Below are positions 45,779 through 56,600 of a DNA stretch of 64,000 bases, piece by piece. The DNA lies in contig CP036279.1 in the NCBI GenBank assembly GCA_007748055.1, positions 62,001-126,000 of the forward strand, read 5' to 3'. The notes under the pieces are model-generated. The model was not told where the DNA came from and made no database searches. It saw nothing but the letters and a program-made list of their open reading frames with translations. Origin of the DNA: Kolteria novifilia. GTDB taxonomy: Bacteria > Planctomycetota > Planctomycetia > Kolteriales > Kolteriaceae. The position numbers and the translations under genes were made by a program. Within the stretch, counting starts at the first letter, position 1. Each line of letters begins with the position of its first letter.

Positions 45779-48046
45779 GTGGGTCGGTTCCTTCCGAAGA
45801 TCGACGTCCGGACCTTGGTTCGGAACGCACGCGAACGGCTGCCACGCCGTCGGTGGAGCCTCATGGAATCGCTTCCCGTGGGAACACTGCCGCTTCGTTG
45901 GCGACGTCGCCTTGCCTTGCTTCCCCGCCGATCGTGGCGTGGCATGCAGTCCCTGCGGCAGCGGTTGAGCTATCCCCTAGTCCTCGCGCTGGTCGGGCTC
46001 GTTGTCGCTTGGGGAGCTTGGCTAGTCTTTCGGTCTTCGCCAAAGCCCCCATCGCTTGCTGTTTCACCTGAGGCTCCTCGAGGCGACGATCGCGACGTCG
46101 AGGAACCCGACACGACCCCCGTGGCGACTCTACCGACGCTCTCTGAACCACTGCCCCCATCCTCGGCGGCGACGGGCCAAGAACGCGATGCGTTCTCGGT
46201 TCTCAAGTCCCAGACAATGCCCCCTCTGATCAGCTGTTCGCCGAAGAGACTCAAGCACGAACCGATCCCTCCTCGGCAGATCGACTTCGAGATCGACCTG
46301 CTTCGGGACGCGCCGGCGCCGCCCGCTCCCGGCCGACTCGAACTTCTCCCCGCCCCATCGCGACACGTGGTGGGCCGGCCCCTGTTAGTCATCGCTAAGC
46401 TGACCGATCTCGATGGCGCCCCGCTGTCAAAGGCTTCGGTCTCTTGGGAACTCGACGGGAACGCGATCTTCCTCGCCACGAGTGGGGGGGACGGGACGGC
46501 GACATCGGGAAAGATCCTCACGCCGACCACGGCGACTTCCACGAGCATGTCCGTTGCCCGGGAGATCTCTGACGGGAATGGGCGAAAGGTCTCGCTCGGG
46601 CCGGGGGACGCATGGTGCCTGCTAGTGACGCATCGATCGGGAAGAACGTCGGTCCGCGCGGTCGTCGAGGGGGACGTGCCGCCCTGCGAACACCGAATTG
46701 ACTGGGTCGACGCGAGGATAGGGCCGATGCCGCCGAGCGCCGAGCGCCGAGCTGGCCGCGTGGTGGTCAATGCGTCGGTCCGCCGTGCCGACGGGAGGCC
46801 CTTGGCGGGATACGATGTTCGTCTGCTCGGACTTCGGGGATTGGGCGGGATGGTGTCCCGCAGCAACTCCATGGGCGAGGTCGCGTGGGTGCTTCCGACG
46901 AGGGATTTTGCCGGGCGGCTGACGGCGGAGCTCTTGCTGCCCGATGGCCGCGAAGGCGACCTCGTCGTCGACCGAGTCCCCTTCGAGGCCGCTGTCGCAC
47001 CTGCGAAAGTCAATCTGCTGAGCCGACGGGAGGGATCGGGCGACACGCCGGGTGCGTTCGAGGTGGTGGTCGAAGCCTCCGTCGACGATCCGCGGTCGCT
47101 TGCCGAGGGGACAGTCGTCGCGTTGCTCGGGGAAGGACTGACGGCGAGAACGCGGCGCGGTGCCGAAATCGCTCTGGGGCAACTCGTCGACGAGAACCCG
47201 CTGCGGCGGACGTTGCATCTCGAGGCGGCCGCCGACTTGACGTCCGTTCTGCCGGTGCGGCTCGCGGTGCGCGACCAGGCAAACGAGTTGGCGACACGCG
47301 ACCTGTCGCTACCAAATGGTCGCCCAAAGATTAGCGTCGTCCGGCGTGGTCCGACCCGATGGCGCATCGGTCAGCCTCAGAAGTACCGGCTCGTGATTCG
47401 AAATGAAGGCGACCAAGCCGCGCGCGAGGTCGAACTCTCCGAGCAGCTTCCCGGGGGAGTGTCGGCGGACGTCGATGGCCGGCAGGTCGAGAATGGAATC
47501 AACTGGTCGCTCGATACGCTCGCCGCCGGTGAGGAGCGACATCTTGACGTCATCGCGATCGCCCACGCCGCGATGGTGGGGCATCCGGTGGTCACGAGGA
47601 TCGCCGCGAAGGGCATTCCCGCTCGGACGTCTACCAGCGAATTCGAGGTGCCGAGTTGGCCCGCGTTGCGCGTGGAGGTCGATGACCTCGAGGACCCCGT
47701 GCGCGTTCAAGGAGAGATTCGCTACTGGGTGAAGATCGAGAACCGAGGCGATGGCGTCGCGCGCGATGTCGCGGTCGAGGCTCATCTTTCCAAGGGGCTC
47801 CGTTTGCTTCGGGTGCGGGGATCGTTGGCGCTGGCGATGGAGTCCGCGTCGACGGCGGCGGTCACGATTCCCAGGCTCGATCCGGGGGAGATCCGCAGTT
47901 GCCAACTGGTCGTCGCGGCCCCCGAAGTGGGTGAACACCGGCTATCGGTTCGCGTCAATCATGACTCACATCACGAGGCCGAACTGCTCGAACAAGAGAG
48001 CACGATCGTCTCGCCACTTCTTCACACCAACCAATCTGGATCCTAG
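45779..48046 (+). CDS. Envelope protein with DUF11/CARDB-like repeats
   Basis: The 755-residue protein starts from GTG (AGAAGGA nine bases before) and has a basic region then one membrane helix (YPLVLALVGLVVAWGAWLVF, ~65-85), so the bulk lies outside the cytoplasm. Residues ~185-420 hold Ig-like beta folds; ~520-745 contain two DUF11/CARDB-like units (YRLVIRNEGDQAAREVELSEQLPGG, YWVKIENRGDGVARDVAVEAHLSKG). This suggests a structural or adhesive role. The TAG stop is in the CTAG end of a family-B element. Confidence 0.75.
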   Translation: MGRFLPKIDVRTLVRNARERLPRRRWSLMESLPVGTLPLRWRRRLALLPRRSWRGMQSLRQRLSYPLVLALVGLVVAWGAWLVFRSSPKPPSLAVSPEAPRGDDRDVEEPDTTPVATLPTLSEPLPPSSAATGQERDAFSVLKSQTMPPLISCSPKRLKHEPIPPRQIDFEIDLLRDAPAPPAPGRLELLPAPSRHVVGRPLLVIAKLTDLDGAPLSKASVSWELDGNAIFLATSGGDGTATSGKILTPTTATSTSMSVAREISDGNGRKVSLGPGDAWCLLVTHRSGRTSVRAVVEGDVPPCEHRIDWVDARIGPMPPSAERRAGRVVVNASVRRADGRPLAGYDVRLLGLRGLGGMVSRSNSMGEVAWVLPTRDFAGRLTAELLLPDGREGDLVVDRVPFEAAVAPAKVNLLSRREGSGDTPGAFEVVVEASVDDPRSLAEGTVVALLGEGLTARTRRGAEIALGQLVDENPLRRTLHLEAAADLTSVLPVRLAVRDQANELATRDLSLPNGRPKISVVRRGPTRWRIGQPQKYRLVIRNEGDQAAREVELSEQLPGGVSADVDGRQVENGINWSLDTLAAGEERHLDVIAIAHAAMVGHPVVTRIAAKGIPARTSTSEFEVPSWPALRVEVDDLEDPVRVQGEIRYWVKIENRGDGVARDVAVEAHLSKGLRLLRVRGSLALAMESASTAAVTIPRLDPGEIRSCQLVVAAPEVGEHRLSVRVNHDSHHEAELLEQESTIVSPLLHTNQSGS

Positions 48047-48149
48047 TGCTGGTCAAGCACTAGATGTCGGGTCGGGAATCCACGATCACTTCTCACTGGC
48101 TGACCAGCAGCCAGTGCCACCCGAACTTTTGGATCTGACAAAGCACTAG
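48043..48149. mobile_element. Family-B MITE-like element, copy 1
   Basis: The left end CTAGTGCTGGTCAAGC and right end (reverse) CTAGTGCTTTGTCAGA share CTAGTGCTxxGTCA. The middle holds CACTGGCTGACCAGCAGCCA followed by GTG. The left CTAG contains the stop of the DUF11-like gene and the right CTAG the stop of the coiled-coil gene, so the element spans exactly the convergent gap. Confidence 0.8.
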
Positions 48150-50590
48150 CGACGAAGGGGAAGTTCGGGAATCGTGAGCAAGGGGGCCCCGGAGTCATCG
48201 TAGAAACGGGCGGTGGCCGCTTCGGACGAGACATCGAGCAGCACCCGTCGCTTGCCCTGCACGTCGTAGAGGTTCAGCAGCGACGTCGCGGAGTCGGAAA
48301 CGCCCAGCATCACTCGCGGGGTCTTGTTTCCCGACCAGAACCCTAGGGCCGGTCCTGTCTCGTTGGCGCTGAGCACCGCGCGGCGGTTCCCCTTCGCGTC
48401 CCACAGATTCAGCGCCGGTCCATCCTCGGAGACGCCGAAGCCGGCGCGGAGTCGTCGTTGAGCGTCGAAGACGCGAACGCCGTCGTCGGTTTGGTGAGCG
48501 AGGAGCATCACGCGCGGGGAGCGAGTCTTGTCGCTGAGGACGAGTGCCGAACCCGCATCGTCGGCGAGCAGCGAGATCGCTTCGCCCTCGACTGCCTTGG
48601 CGAGGTTGAGGCGAGTCTCCGCCTCGTTGACGAGAAAGGAAACGGCCTTGATGTTCTCCCGGTTCTCCATCGACAGCGTGGAGTCTTCCGGAGAGACCCG
48701 CAGGCCGATGCTTCCCCCTTGGTCTCGGAGCGCGAGGGTCGCTCCCTCGGGGGAGACGACCAGCCCGATGCGATCGCCACCCTGGGGATCGCCCAAAGTG
48801 AGAGAGGAGCCGGTTGGTTCGCCGGCCCACTCGCCACGTTTGATGCCGTCGGCATCCTGCAGGACAAACTTCCGCGCCGAGACGACCGGTTGGGGCCATA
48901 GCGACGAGGCGAGGCTACCGCCCGCGACCATCAACGCGAGAAAGGCGAATGCCCACGCGGCGAAGGCGGAGGTCGACGAGCCGCGCTCCGCTGGTGCTTG
49001 TTCGGCTTTGGCGATGCGTTCCTCGAATTCGTCCAGACGGGTCAGGGCCGTCGCCACCGACTCTCTGGGGGCGAAGCGGCTCGGGTCGATCTGTTCGCGG
49101 CTCTCGAGTTCGGAGAGGCGGGCGCTGAGCTGCTCAAGCTTGCGGACATGACTGCTTTGCGTCTCCTGAACCGGTTCGAGTTGGACGATGCGTTGCGAAA
49201 GGTCATCGAGGAGTCCGGGCAACGTCGCGAGGTACTGATTGGGAAGTGCCTCGAGTCGTTGCTTGACGCCATTGCCGAGGGCGGAAACGTGTTGCTGAAG
49301 TTGGTCGAGCTGGGAGGCGCGTCCCGCGGCGTTCGACTCGAGTTCGACGGTCTTCTCCGCGATCGCTTGCAGCCGGGTCGCCAGTTCGGGCAACGCGACG
49401 TTTTTGAAGTTCTCGGTCGAGGCGTATTGGTGAGCCTGGAACTCGGCGAGCGCTTTTTCAAGGGACTCGAGCCGCGAGTGGGACGCGTTGCCATGACCTT
49501 CGACGTGCTCCAGTTTGGCGGCGAGTCCCTCGGCGAAGACGCGCAGCTCGTCGGTCTGCTCACCGGAAGCGTTCCGTTCGACCTGGGCAAGTCGCTCGCC
49601 GACTTCGTGCAGCCCGCTTTGAAGAACTTCGACCTGCTGGAGAAGCTCGGCGTGTTGCTCTCGCTCCCCGTGTGACTCGACGATGACCCGCTGGATTTGC
49701 TCGACCTTCGACGTCAGTTCGTCGACGGCGGGGCGCAGTCCTTCGTCCGGTTCCTTGGTGGCACTCTCTTCACAGCGGGCTAAACGTTCGCCGAACTGGT
49801 CGAAACCCTGCTTGAGCTCGTGAAGTTGGTGCGTGATGTCGTCGTGCTGTTGGCGTTGATCGTTCTCTTCCGAGGTGACGTGTTGGAGCTGTTCGACCTT
49901 CGCGGCGAGCTGTTCGACAGTCCCGCGGAGATCGCCGGCATCCTCGGGGGAGGCGTGCTCTTCGCAGCGTTGGAGACGTTCGCCGAACTGGTCGAGTCCA
50001 TGGCGAAGACCCTCGACGTGCTCGAGGACGTTGGCTTGCTGTTGGTGTTGTTCGTGTATCTCCGAAGTGAGTTGCCGCAAGTGTTCGAGCTTGGAGCCGA
50101 GTTCCGCGACGGTGCCGCGCAGTTCGTTAGTGGACTCGTCGGAGGAACTCTGTTCACAGCGAGTGAGTCGCTCGGCGATCTCCTGGAGGCCACGCTGTAG
50201 CGCTTCGGAGCGCTCAAAGGAACCGTCGTGTTGTTGCCGCTGCTCATTGGCTTCGGCGGCCAGCGTTTCGACGTGCTCGGCCAGGGCGCCGATCTCGACT
50301 TCGGCGAGTTGGGTGCCGATCTCCTCGGTCTGCGTGGCGAGCGATTCGACCAGGGAGGCGAGTTCGCCGATCCGCTCTTGCCGCCGGCTATCGCTATCGG
50401 CGACGCGACGGAGTTCCGCTTCGATCTGTTCCAAGCGGTGGCCTTGATCGGCCAGCGATTCGTCGGCGGTGTTTGAGGCGGACGACGAGAGTGCCGCGAG
50501 GCGGCGTTCCAGGTCGGCGAGGGTATCCTGGCTCCATTGGCCCTCGAGGCGAGCTAGGCGGTGTTCAAGTTCGACTAGACGGCTTTCCAA
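48146..50590 (-). CDS. Long coiled-coil membrane protein with C-terminal beta repeats
   Basis: The start is a TTG at 50590 with AGAAGGA eight bases upstream, giving 814 residues. The N-terminal ~530 residues are heptad-rich coiled coil with repeated LAxLERRLA / GERLxRCEE blocks. One membrane helix (AFAAWAFAFLALMVAGGSLA) follows, then ~270 residues of a repeated motif of the kind DxxGxxRxxLxxxxxGpxLxLxD, probably a beta-solenoid or propeller outside the membrane. The function is unknown. It lies downstream of the Cache kinase on the same strand (203-base gap). Confidence 0.8.
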   Translation of the reverse strand: MESRLVELEHRLARLEGQWSQDTLADLERRLAALSSSASNTADESLADQGHRLEQIEAELRRVADSDSRRQERIGELASLVESLATQTEEIGTQLAEVEIGALAEHVETLAAEANEQRQQHDGSFERSEALQRGLQEIAERLTRCEQSSSDESTNELRGTVAELGSKLEHLRQLTSEIHEQHQQQANVLEHVEGLRHGLDQFGERLQRCEEHASPEDAGDLRGTVEQLAAKVEQLQHVTSEENDQRQQHDDITHQLHELKQGFDQFGERLARCEESATKEPDEGLRPAVDELTSKVEQIQRVIVESHGEREQHAELLQQVEVLQSGLHEVGERLAQVERNASGEQTDELRVFAEGLAAKLEHVEGHGNASHSRLESLEKALAEFQAHQYASTENFKNVALPELATRLQAIAEKTVELESNAAGRASQLDQLQQHVSALGNGVKQRLEALPNQYLATLPGLLDDLSQRIVQLEPVQETQSSHVRKLEQLSARLSELESREQIDPSRFAPRESVATALTRLDEFEERIAKAEQAPAERGSSTSAFAAWAFAFLALMVAGGSLASSLWPQPVVSARKFVLQDADGIKRGEWAGEPTGSSLTLGDPQGGDRIGLVVSPEGATLALRDQGGSIGLRVSPEDSTLSMENRENIKAVSFLVNEAETRLNLAKAVEGEAISLLADDAGSALVLSDKTRSPRVMLLAHQTDDGVRVFDAQRRLRAGFGVSEDGPALNLWDAKGNRRAVLSANETGPALGFWSGNKTPRVMLGVSDSATSLLNLYDVQGKRRVLLDVSSEAATARFYDDSGAPLLTIPELPLRR

Positions 50591-50793
50591 CGCGATGGTC
50601 CTTCTCGATTCGCACACTTTTGACGCGGCACGGCGCCACTGCTGGGCGGCAAGCGCGCACCATAGCGGGTCTTCGAGAAACGGACGAGGTCGATTCGAGG
50701 AGTTCTCGGAAGTGGTTGGGCGAGGTATGGAGCCTTGGTGAATGAGCGTGACTCGGCAACTTGGTTGGAGGGGATGGTTTCCAACCAAGTCAC

Positions 50794-53235
50794 CTAGTGG
50801 ATGCGTCCCGCGACCCGGTTGAGCGTGCGCCGGATGATGCCAAGTCCGCTGACCGCCAGGACGAGGATGACCAGCGTGGCGACGAAGGTGATGTGCAGCC
50901 AGTGTTCTCCCGGATGAAGCGCCTTGCTCTCGGAGATGGCGAGGACCAGCGCGTACTGACGCGAAGGGTGCCAGTCCTCGATCCGCTCCTTCATGGAGTA
51001 GACGATGTTCTGGTGATGGGGGACATCGGGCATCCGCAGGCTCGAGAAAGTCGTCATGCTCTTGTCTTGAAAGAGCTGTTCCAGGTCGGGGAAGATGTCG
51101 GTGATGTTGGTGGGCGTATCGTCGAGGATCGTGCCCGGAGGGACGTAGGAGACGTAATAGCCCAGAATCTCCCCCTGCTCGTTGGTGAGGTAGAAATTCG
51201 AGTTGAACCGGAACCGGTCCGCCTCGGATCCCAGCAAGGAAGGAAAGGAAGGACTGAACGACGAGTGGAGAATCACCACGCCGATCGGATCCTCGCTCGC
51301 CCGAAAGCGGATTGACGCGACGAGGTGGACGAACGGATCGGTGTCGTTGACGTAGCGTTTGCCGCGCAACTCCGCCTCGCCGGGGCTCGCGAAGACTTGC
51401 CCGGGCGGTAGCTTGATCGCGGCGTTGGTCAACTCGGCCAATTGGGACTCGTCGAGTTCACTGCTGGCGCCGACGCGCACGGGATCGACGCTGTCGGAGG
51501 AACGCTCCATGTGAAAGACCGCGTGGGGCTTCGGTTTGACGAGGACGAGGGTGACTTGCATGCTCCCTCGCTGGTGTTCGAGGAAGGTGCTGATCCTCGC
51601 GGTCAGTTCGTCTTCCTCGGCGCGCTCGATGACCTTGTTGTCGTTTTGTAGAGCCTTGAGATAGGTCTTGAGTTCCGGGACTTCGGCGAGAAAGCGCGTT
51701 TGGTTGGCGAGCATCGCCGCGTCGGCGTGCAACGAGAGCGAGAGATTGGTGAGGCTGTCGGAGAACTCGTTGAGGCTCGTCTTCTCGATGCCGATGCTCA
51801 CTGCCCAGCCGTAGCCGATGAACATCGTGGCGATGAGGATCGCGACGACCAAGAGCGCGGTGCCGATGCGAAAGGAGTTTTGGTTGCGGACGACCCATCG
51901 GGCCAGTCGCTGACTCCACGGTTCCTGAAACGCTTTGGTCGGTTCGCCGGCGAGCCACGACCGGACGTCGTCGGCAAGTTCGGTCGCGTGCTGGTAGCGG
52001 GCGTCGCGGTCGTTCGCCATCGCGCGAACGCAGACTGCCGACAGCGAGCGCGAACAGTTCGGATTGATCGTGCGCGGCGGACGCACGGGAGTGGTGGCGA
52101 TCCGTTCCAGCGCCTTGTCGGGATCCTCTCCCCGTTGTCGCTGATGCGGAGCCTTCCCCGTGAGCACGCTGTAGAGAATCGAACCGAGGCCGTAGACGTC
52201 GGTCCGCTGATCGACTTGATCGGTGTGCCCCGCCGCTTGTTCCGGGGACATGAAGGCGGGAGTGCCGACGATATCGCCGGCGCGCGTCCGCGTCTCCCAG
52301 CCGATCTGATTGACTTGGCTCATCGAACTCGCCATCGAGGTGACCGAGGCGATCGACGCTTCGTCGTAGAGGCTGGTCGACTTGGCGACGCCCCAATCGA
52401 CGAGAAAGACTTCGCCGAACCGTCCCACGACGACATTGGGCGGCTTGAGGTCGCGATGAATGATTCCTTGCGAGTGGGCGTAGCCGACCGCGTCGCAGAC
52501 GCTCAAAAAGACGGTCAACAATCGGCTCAGGACCGGGTAGGGAAGCTTCCCGTCCTCCGCCGAATCGTGGGCCTGGGCGATCAACTTGCTCAGCGGTTCT
52601 CCATTGATGAACCGCATCGAGTAGAAGGGATCTTCGCCGGGAGCGTCCCCGCCGACGACGTAGACCGCGGGAATGTTGGGATGTTGGAGTCGGCCCGTGA
52701 GTCGGCCCTCACGCAGGAAGCGGCGTCGGGTCGTGTCGGAGTGATCGACGTCCTCCCGGATTCGCTTCACCGCGACATCGCGATTGAGCATCATGTCGTG
52801 CCCGAGCCACACCTCGCCGATTCCGCCCTGGGCGTGCACGCGGGTGAGCATGTAGCGGGCGGTCGTCTCCGAAGCGAGCTGGTTGCCCAGCATGCAGCGA
52901 CCCGAGCGAAGATAGTGGCGAACCGACGGATCCCGCACCTGCTCGAAGGCGGAGGAGAGCGTCGAATCGAGCACTTGGCGAAAGACCTCGTCGGCATCCC
53001 CACCACTACTGCGAAGCAACGCTTTGAGCGACTGGTCGAACGCGAGCTTCTGTTCGGGAAGGAGCACCCCCTGCTTGATAAGGATCTGAAAGAGCGCCAA
53101 CTCCTCCCCGGGGCGGCTCCGAGACGCGTTGAGGGCGCGGCGCAACTGGGCTTCGGTGACCACTCCGCCAAGCAGCGCGGTGGCGACCTGATAGCGTTCG
53201 ATGTCCTTCACAGGCAAGGGGCTCGGCGAAGCCAT
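50794..53235 (-). CDS. Ser/Thr kinase with extracytoplasmic Cache-like sensor
   Basis: The 813-residue protein has an N-terminal helical extension (~1-125), a kinase domain (~128-400; GGIGEVWLG, VAVKRIRED, HRDLKPPN, FLVDWGVAK, FMSPEQ), one membrane helix (~455-478), an outer domain of ~300 residues that resembles a Cache sensor (FYLTNEQGEILGYYVSYVPPG) and a second membrane helix near the C-terminus. DFG reads DWG, a variant common in this group and probably still active. The kinase would phosphorylate cytoplasmic targets on an external signal. The TAG stop lies in CTAG. Confidence 0.87.
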   Translation of the reverse strand: MASPSPLPVKDIERYQVATALLGGVVTEAQLRRALNASRSRPGEELALFQILIKQGVLLPEQKLAFDQSLKALLRSSGGDADEVFRQVLDSTLSSAFEQVRDPSVRHYLRSGRCMLGNQLASETTARYMLTRVHAQGGIGEVWLGHDMMLNRDVAVKRIREDVDHSDTTRRRFLREGRLTGRLQHPNIPAVYVVGGDAPGEDPFYSMRFINGEPLSKLIAQAHDSAEDGKLPYPVLSRLLTVFLSVCDAVGYAHSQGIIHRDLKPPNVVVGRFGEVFLVDWGVAKSTSLYDEASIASVTSMASSMSQVNQIGWETRTRAGDIVGTPAFMSPEQAAGHTDQVDQRTDVYGLGSILYSVLTGKAPHQRQRGEDPDKALERIATTPVRPPRTINPNCSRSLSAVCVRAMANDRDARYQHATELADDVRSWLAGEPTKAFQEPWSQRLARWVVRNQNSFRIGTALLVVAILIATMFIGYGWAVSIGIEKTSLNEFSDSLTNLSLSLHADAAMLANQTRFLAEVPELKTYLKALQNDNKVIERAEEDELTARISTFLEHQRGSMQVTLVLVKPKPHAVFHMERSSDSVDPVRVGASSELDESQLAELTNAAIKLPPGQVFASPGEAELRGKRYVNDTDPFVHLVASIRFRASEDPIGVVILHSSFSPSFPSLLGSEADRFRFNSNFYLTNEQGEILGYYVSYVPPGTILDDTPTNITDIFPDLEQLFQDKSMTTFSSLRMPDVPHHQNIVYSMKERIEDWHPSRQYALVLAISESKALHPGEHWLHITFVATLVILVLAVSGLGIIRRTLNRVAGRIH

Positions 53236-53651
53236 CTATCGTTGTTCCGTGATCGAAGGGTTGGCGTGTCTCGCGCTGTTCGGCTCGACGAAGAGGGGGC
53301 CTGGCTGAATTCGTTAAGAGACCGTCAAGAAAACGCTGCCCGATGAACGTTCCCGTCTAACCTTTGCATACGCATTTTGTCGGAAGACGTCCCCTACCCG
53401 GGGCTCTCGGACGGCGTTTCCTCAGGGACGTTCTTCCCTGACACGATTTTTTGCCACTTTCCCGTTTCCGTGACGGGCGACCGAGCGGTTCTCTCATTTC
53501 AACATTGGGCATGCATCACTTGGCGACGATCGCGCAGACTTCTCGCCGGTGATACGTCGAGTCCTACGTACGGTGAGCGGCGTCCCGTTCCGCGATCGCA
53601 CCGTCGAGGTTTGTTCACATCACCTGCGGTCATCTTCAGGAGACCTTCGCC
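53236..53651. other. Divergent intergenic region upstream of the cellulase
   Basis: This 416-base gap separates the leftward kinase from the rightward cellulase and must hold both promoters. I see no RNA gene. It is not repeat-rich compared with other gaps. Confidence 0.4.
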
Positions 53652-56600
53652 ATGGCCAATGGCTTTCGTCGCTCATGTCGCTCGCTCGTTGCTTCGCGTC
53701 CGTCTCGAATGTTCGAGTCCCTTGAGGATCGCTTCGTCCTTTCCGCGGACATGCCCCTGGCCGCGATCGGAGAGGATGTCGGCGTCGCCAACGTCTCCAT
53801 TCTCGCCTCGGACACAGCGGCGATCGAGCTTGACTTCAACGTTCGCGACGACTGGGGCAGCGGCTTCGTCGCCGATCTCTCGCTCACGAACAACGGAACG
53901 ACCACCATTGAGGGCTGGCAACTCGTCTTCGACTTTCCCCACGACATCGGGAACATTTGGAGCGCGGAGATCGCCTCTCGCGTGGGCGACCAGTTCACGA
54001 TCGAGGCCGCCTCGTGGAATCAGGCCATCGCTCCGGGGCAGACCGTCGGGTTCGGGTTTCAGGGCTCTCCCGGAAACGTCTCGAGTGAACCGGCCAACGT
54101 GCTCCTCAACGGCGCGCCCATCGGTGGCGATCCCTTGCCCGCGCTGAGTGTGGCGGATGTCGCTCTCGCCGAGGGAACGGGCGCTAGCTCCGAAGCGGTC
54201 ATCACCGTCCAGTTGTCCGAAGCGGCCGCCGAGACTGTGTCGGTGAGCCTCTCCACCGTCGACGGGACCGCGGTCGCCGGATCGGACTACCAGGCGACGA
54301 GCGCGTTGGTGCAGTTCGCGGCGGGACAGACCGAGGCGACCGTCGCGATTCCGTTGGTCGCGGACGGGAACTACGAGATCGAGGAGACCTTCCTCGTTCG
54401 CCTGTCGAACCCCGTCGGCGCGGTGCTTGGTGACGGCGAGGCGACGGTCACGATTCAGAACGACGACGCGGCGCCCGACAACGTCACGGTCTCCGTGGCC
54501 GACGTCTCGGCGGTGGAAGGCGACGTTGCCACCGCGATCGCTCCCGGCTTCTTCCACACCGAGGGCAATCAGATCGTCGACTCGGCGGGTAACAACGTTC
54601 GCATCGCGGGCGTGAACTGGTTCGGGCTCGAGACCAACACCTTCGCGCCGCACGGTCTTTGGACGTCGCGAAGCTACCAGTCGATGATGGATCAGATGCG
54701 GGACCTTGGCTTCAACACGATCCGTCTCCCCTTCTCGAACCAGCTCTTCGATGCCGGGAGCACGCCCAACGGCATCAACTTCTTCGCGAACCCCGATCTC
54801 GAAGGCCTCAGCGGCCTGGAGATCATGGACAAGATCGTCGACTACGCCGACGAGATCGGGCTACGGATCATTCTCGACAATCATCGTTCCAGCGTCGGGG
54901 GCGGCCCCGAGGGCAATGGGCTCTGGTACACGTCGAGCTACTCCGAACAGCGCTGGATCGACGACTGGACCATGCTCGCGGAGCGCTACGCGGGGAACCC
55001 GACGGTTATCGGGGCTGACATTCGCAACGAGCCGCATGCCGGCGCCACGTGGGGCGACGGGAATCCGGCCACCGACTGGCGTTTGGCCGCCGAGAAAGCC
55101 GGCAACGCCATCCTGGGGGCCAACTCCGACTGGCTCATCTTCGTCGAAGGCATTCAGAACACTGACGAAGGCAGCTACTGGTGGGGCGGCAATCTCTCCG
55201 AAGCCGGCGAGGCTCCGGTCGAGCTCGATGTCCCCGGCCGGCTCGTGTATTCACCGCACGCCTATCCCGCCTCGGTCTTCAATCAAGACTGGTTCAGCGA
55301 TCCGGATTTCCCCAACAACCTGCCCGAGATTTGGGACGATCACTGGGGCTATCTCTTCCGCCAGGACATCGCTCCCATCATGCTCGGCGAGTTCGGCAGC
55401 CGTCTCGAGAACCCGCTCGACGAGCCCTGGATCGACACGATGATCCAGTACATCTCCGGCGACCTCGATGGCGACGGATCTCATGACTTGGCCAACGGTG
55501 ATCTCGGCATCAGTTGGACCTTCTGGTCGTGGAACCCCAACTCCAGTGATACCGGGGGCATCCTCAACGACGACTGGACGACCGTTCGCACCGACATCCT
55601 CGAGAAGCTCCAACCCGTCCAGTTCGAGTTTCCCGATGGCGGTGGCGACTCGGCTCCGGCCAGCCAGATGAACTTCACGATCTCCCTCTCCGAGGCTCAC
55701 GCGGTTCCCGTCACCGTCGACTTCACGACCGCGAATGGAACGGCAATCGCCGGGTCCGACTACAACGCGACCAGTGGTTCGCTGACGTTCCAGCCGGGGG
55801 AGACCGAGAAGACCGTGTCGGTCGCGATCCTAGGCGATGAGCTCGCCGAGGAAGACGAGAACCTGTTCTTGCGGTTGACCGGGGCGACCAATGCCCAGAT
55901 CGTCGATGCCGAGGCGACCGGCACCATCGTCGATGACGACGGTTCGGTCTCTCCGCCGCCGCCCCCGGTCGTCCCCGATCTCTCGATCGGCGATGTCACG
56001 ACCGGCGAGGGTGATGCCGGAAGCTCCGCCGCCACCTTCACCGTGGCCCTTTCCGAGGCGACGACCGAGACGGTCACGCTCAACTACATGACCGCCAACG
56101 GTTCCGCCACGGCGGGCAGTGACTACGCGGGGGCCAGCGGGACGTTGACCTTCGCTCCGGGCGAGACCGTCAAGACGATCGCGATCGACGTCCTCGGTGA
56201 TGTGATCGACGAGAGCGACGAGACCTTCCTCGTCAATCTCAGTGACGTCAGCGGGGCGAACCTCGTCGACGGGCAAGCGGTCGGGACGATCCTCGACGAC
56301 GATGAGCCCGTCTCGCCGCCGCCTCCCCCGGTCGTTCCCGATGTTTCGATCGACGATGTCACGATCACCGAGGGAGACTCGGGCAACGTCAGCGCCACCT
56401 TTACCGTGACGCTCTCGGAAGCCACCGCCGAGTCGGTGACCGTCGACTACATGACCGGCGATGATACGGCACTCGCGGGGAGTGACTACAGCGGCGCCGA
56501 TGGCACGTTGACCTTCGCTCCCGGCGAGACGACACAGACGATCTCGATCGATGTCTTGGGCGACCTCGTCGATGAGAACATCGAGTCGTTCCAAGTCAAT

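Noticed and set aside
50794-53235. Inactive kinase because DFG reads DWG
   Set aside because: The Asp is kept and DWG variants occur in active planctomycete-type kinases; all other motifs are present.
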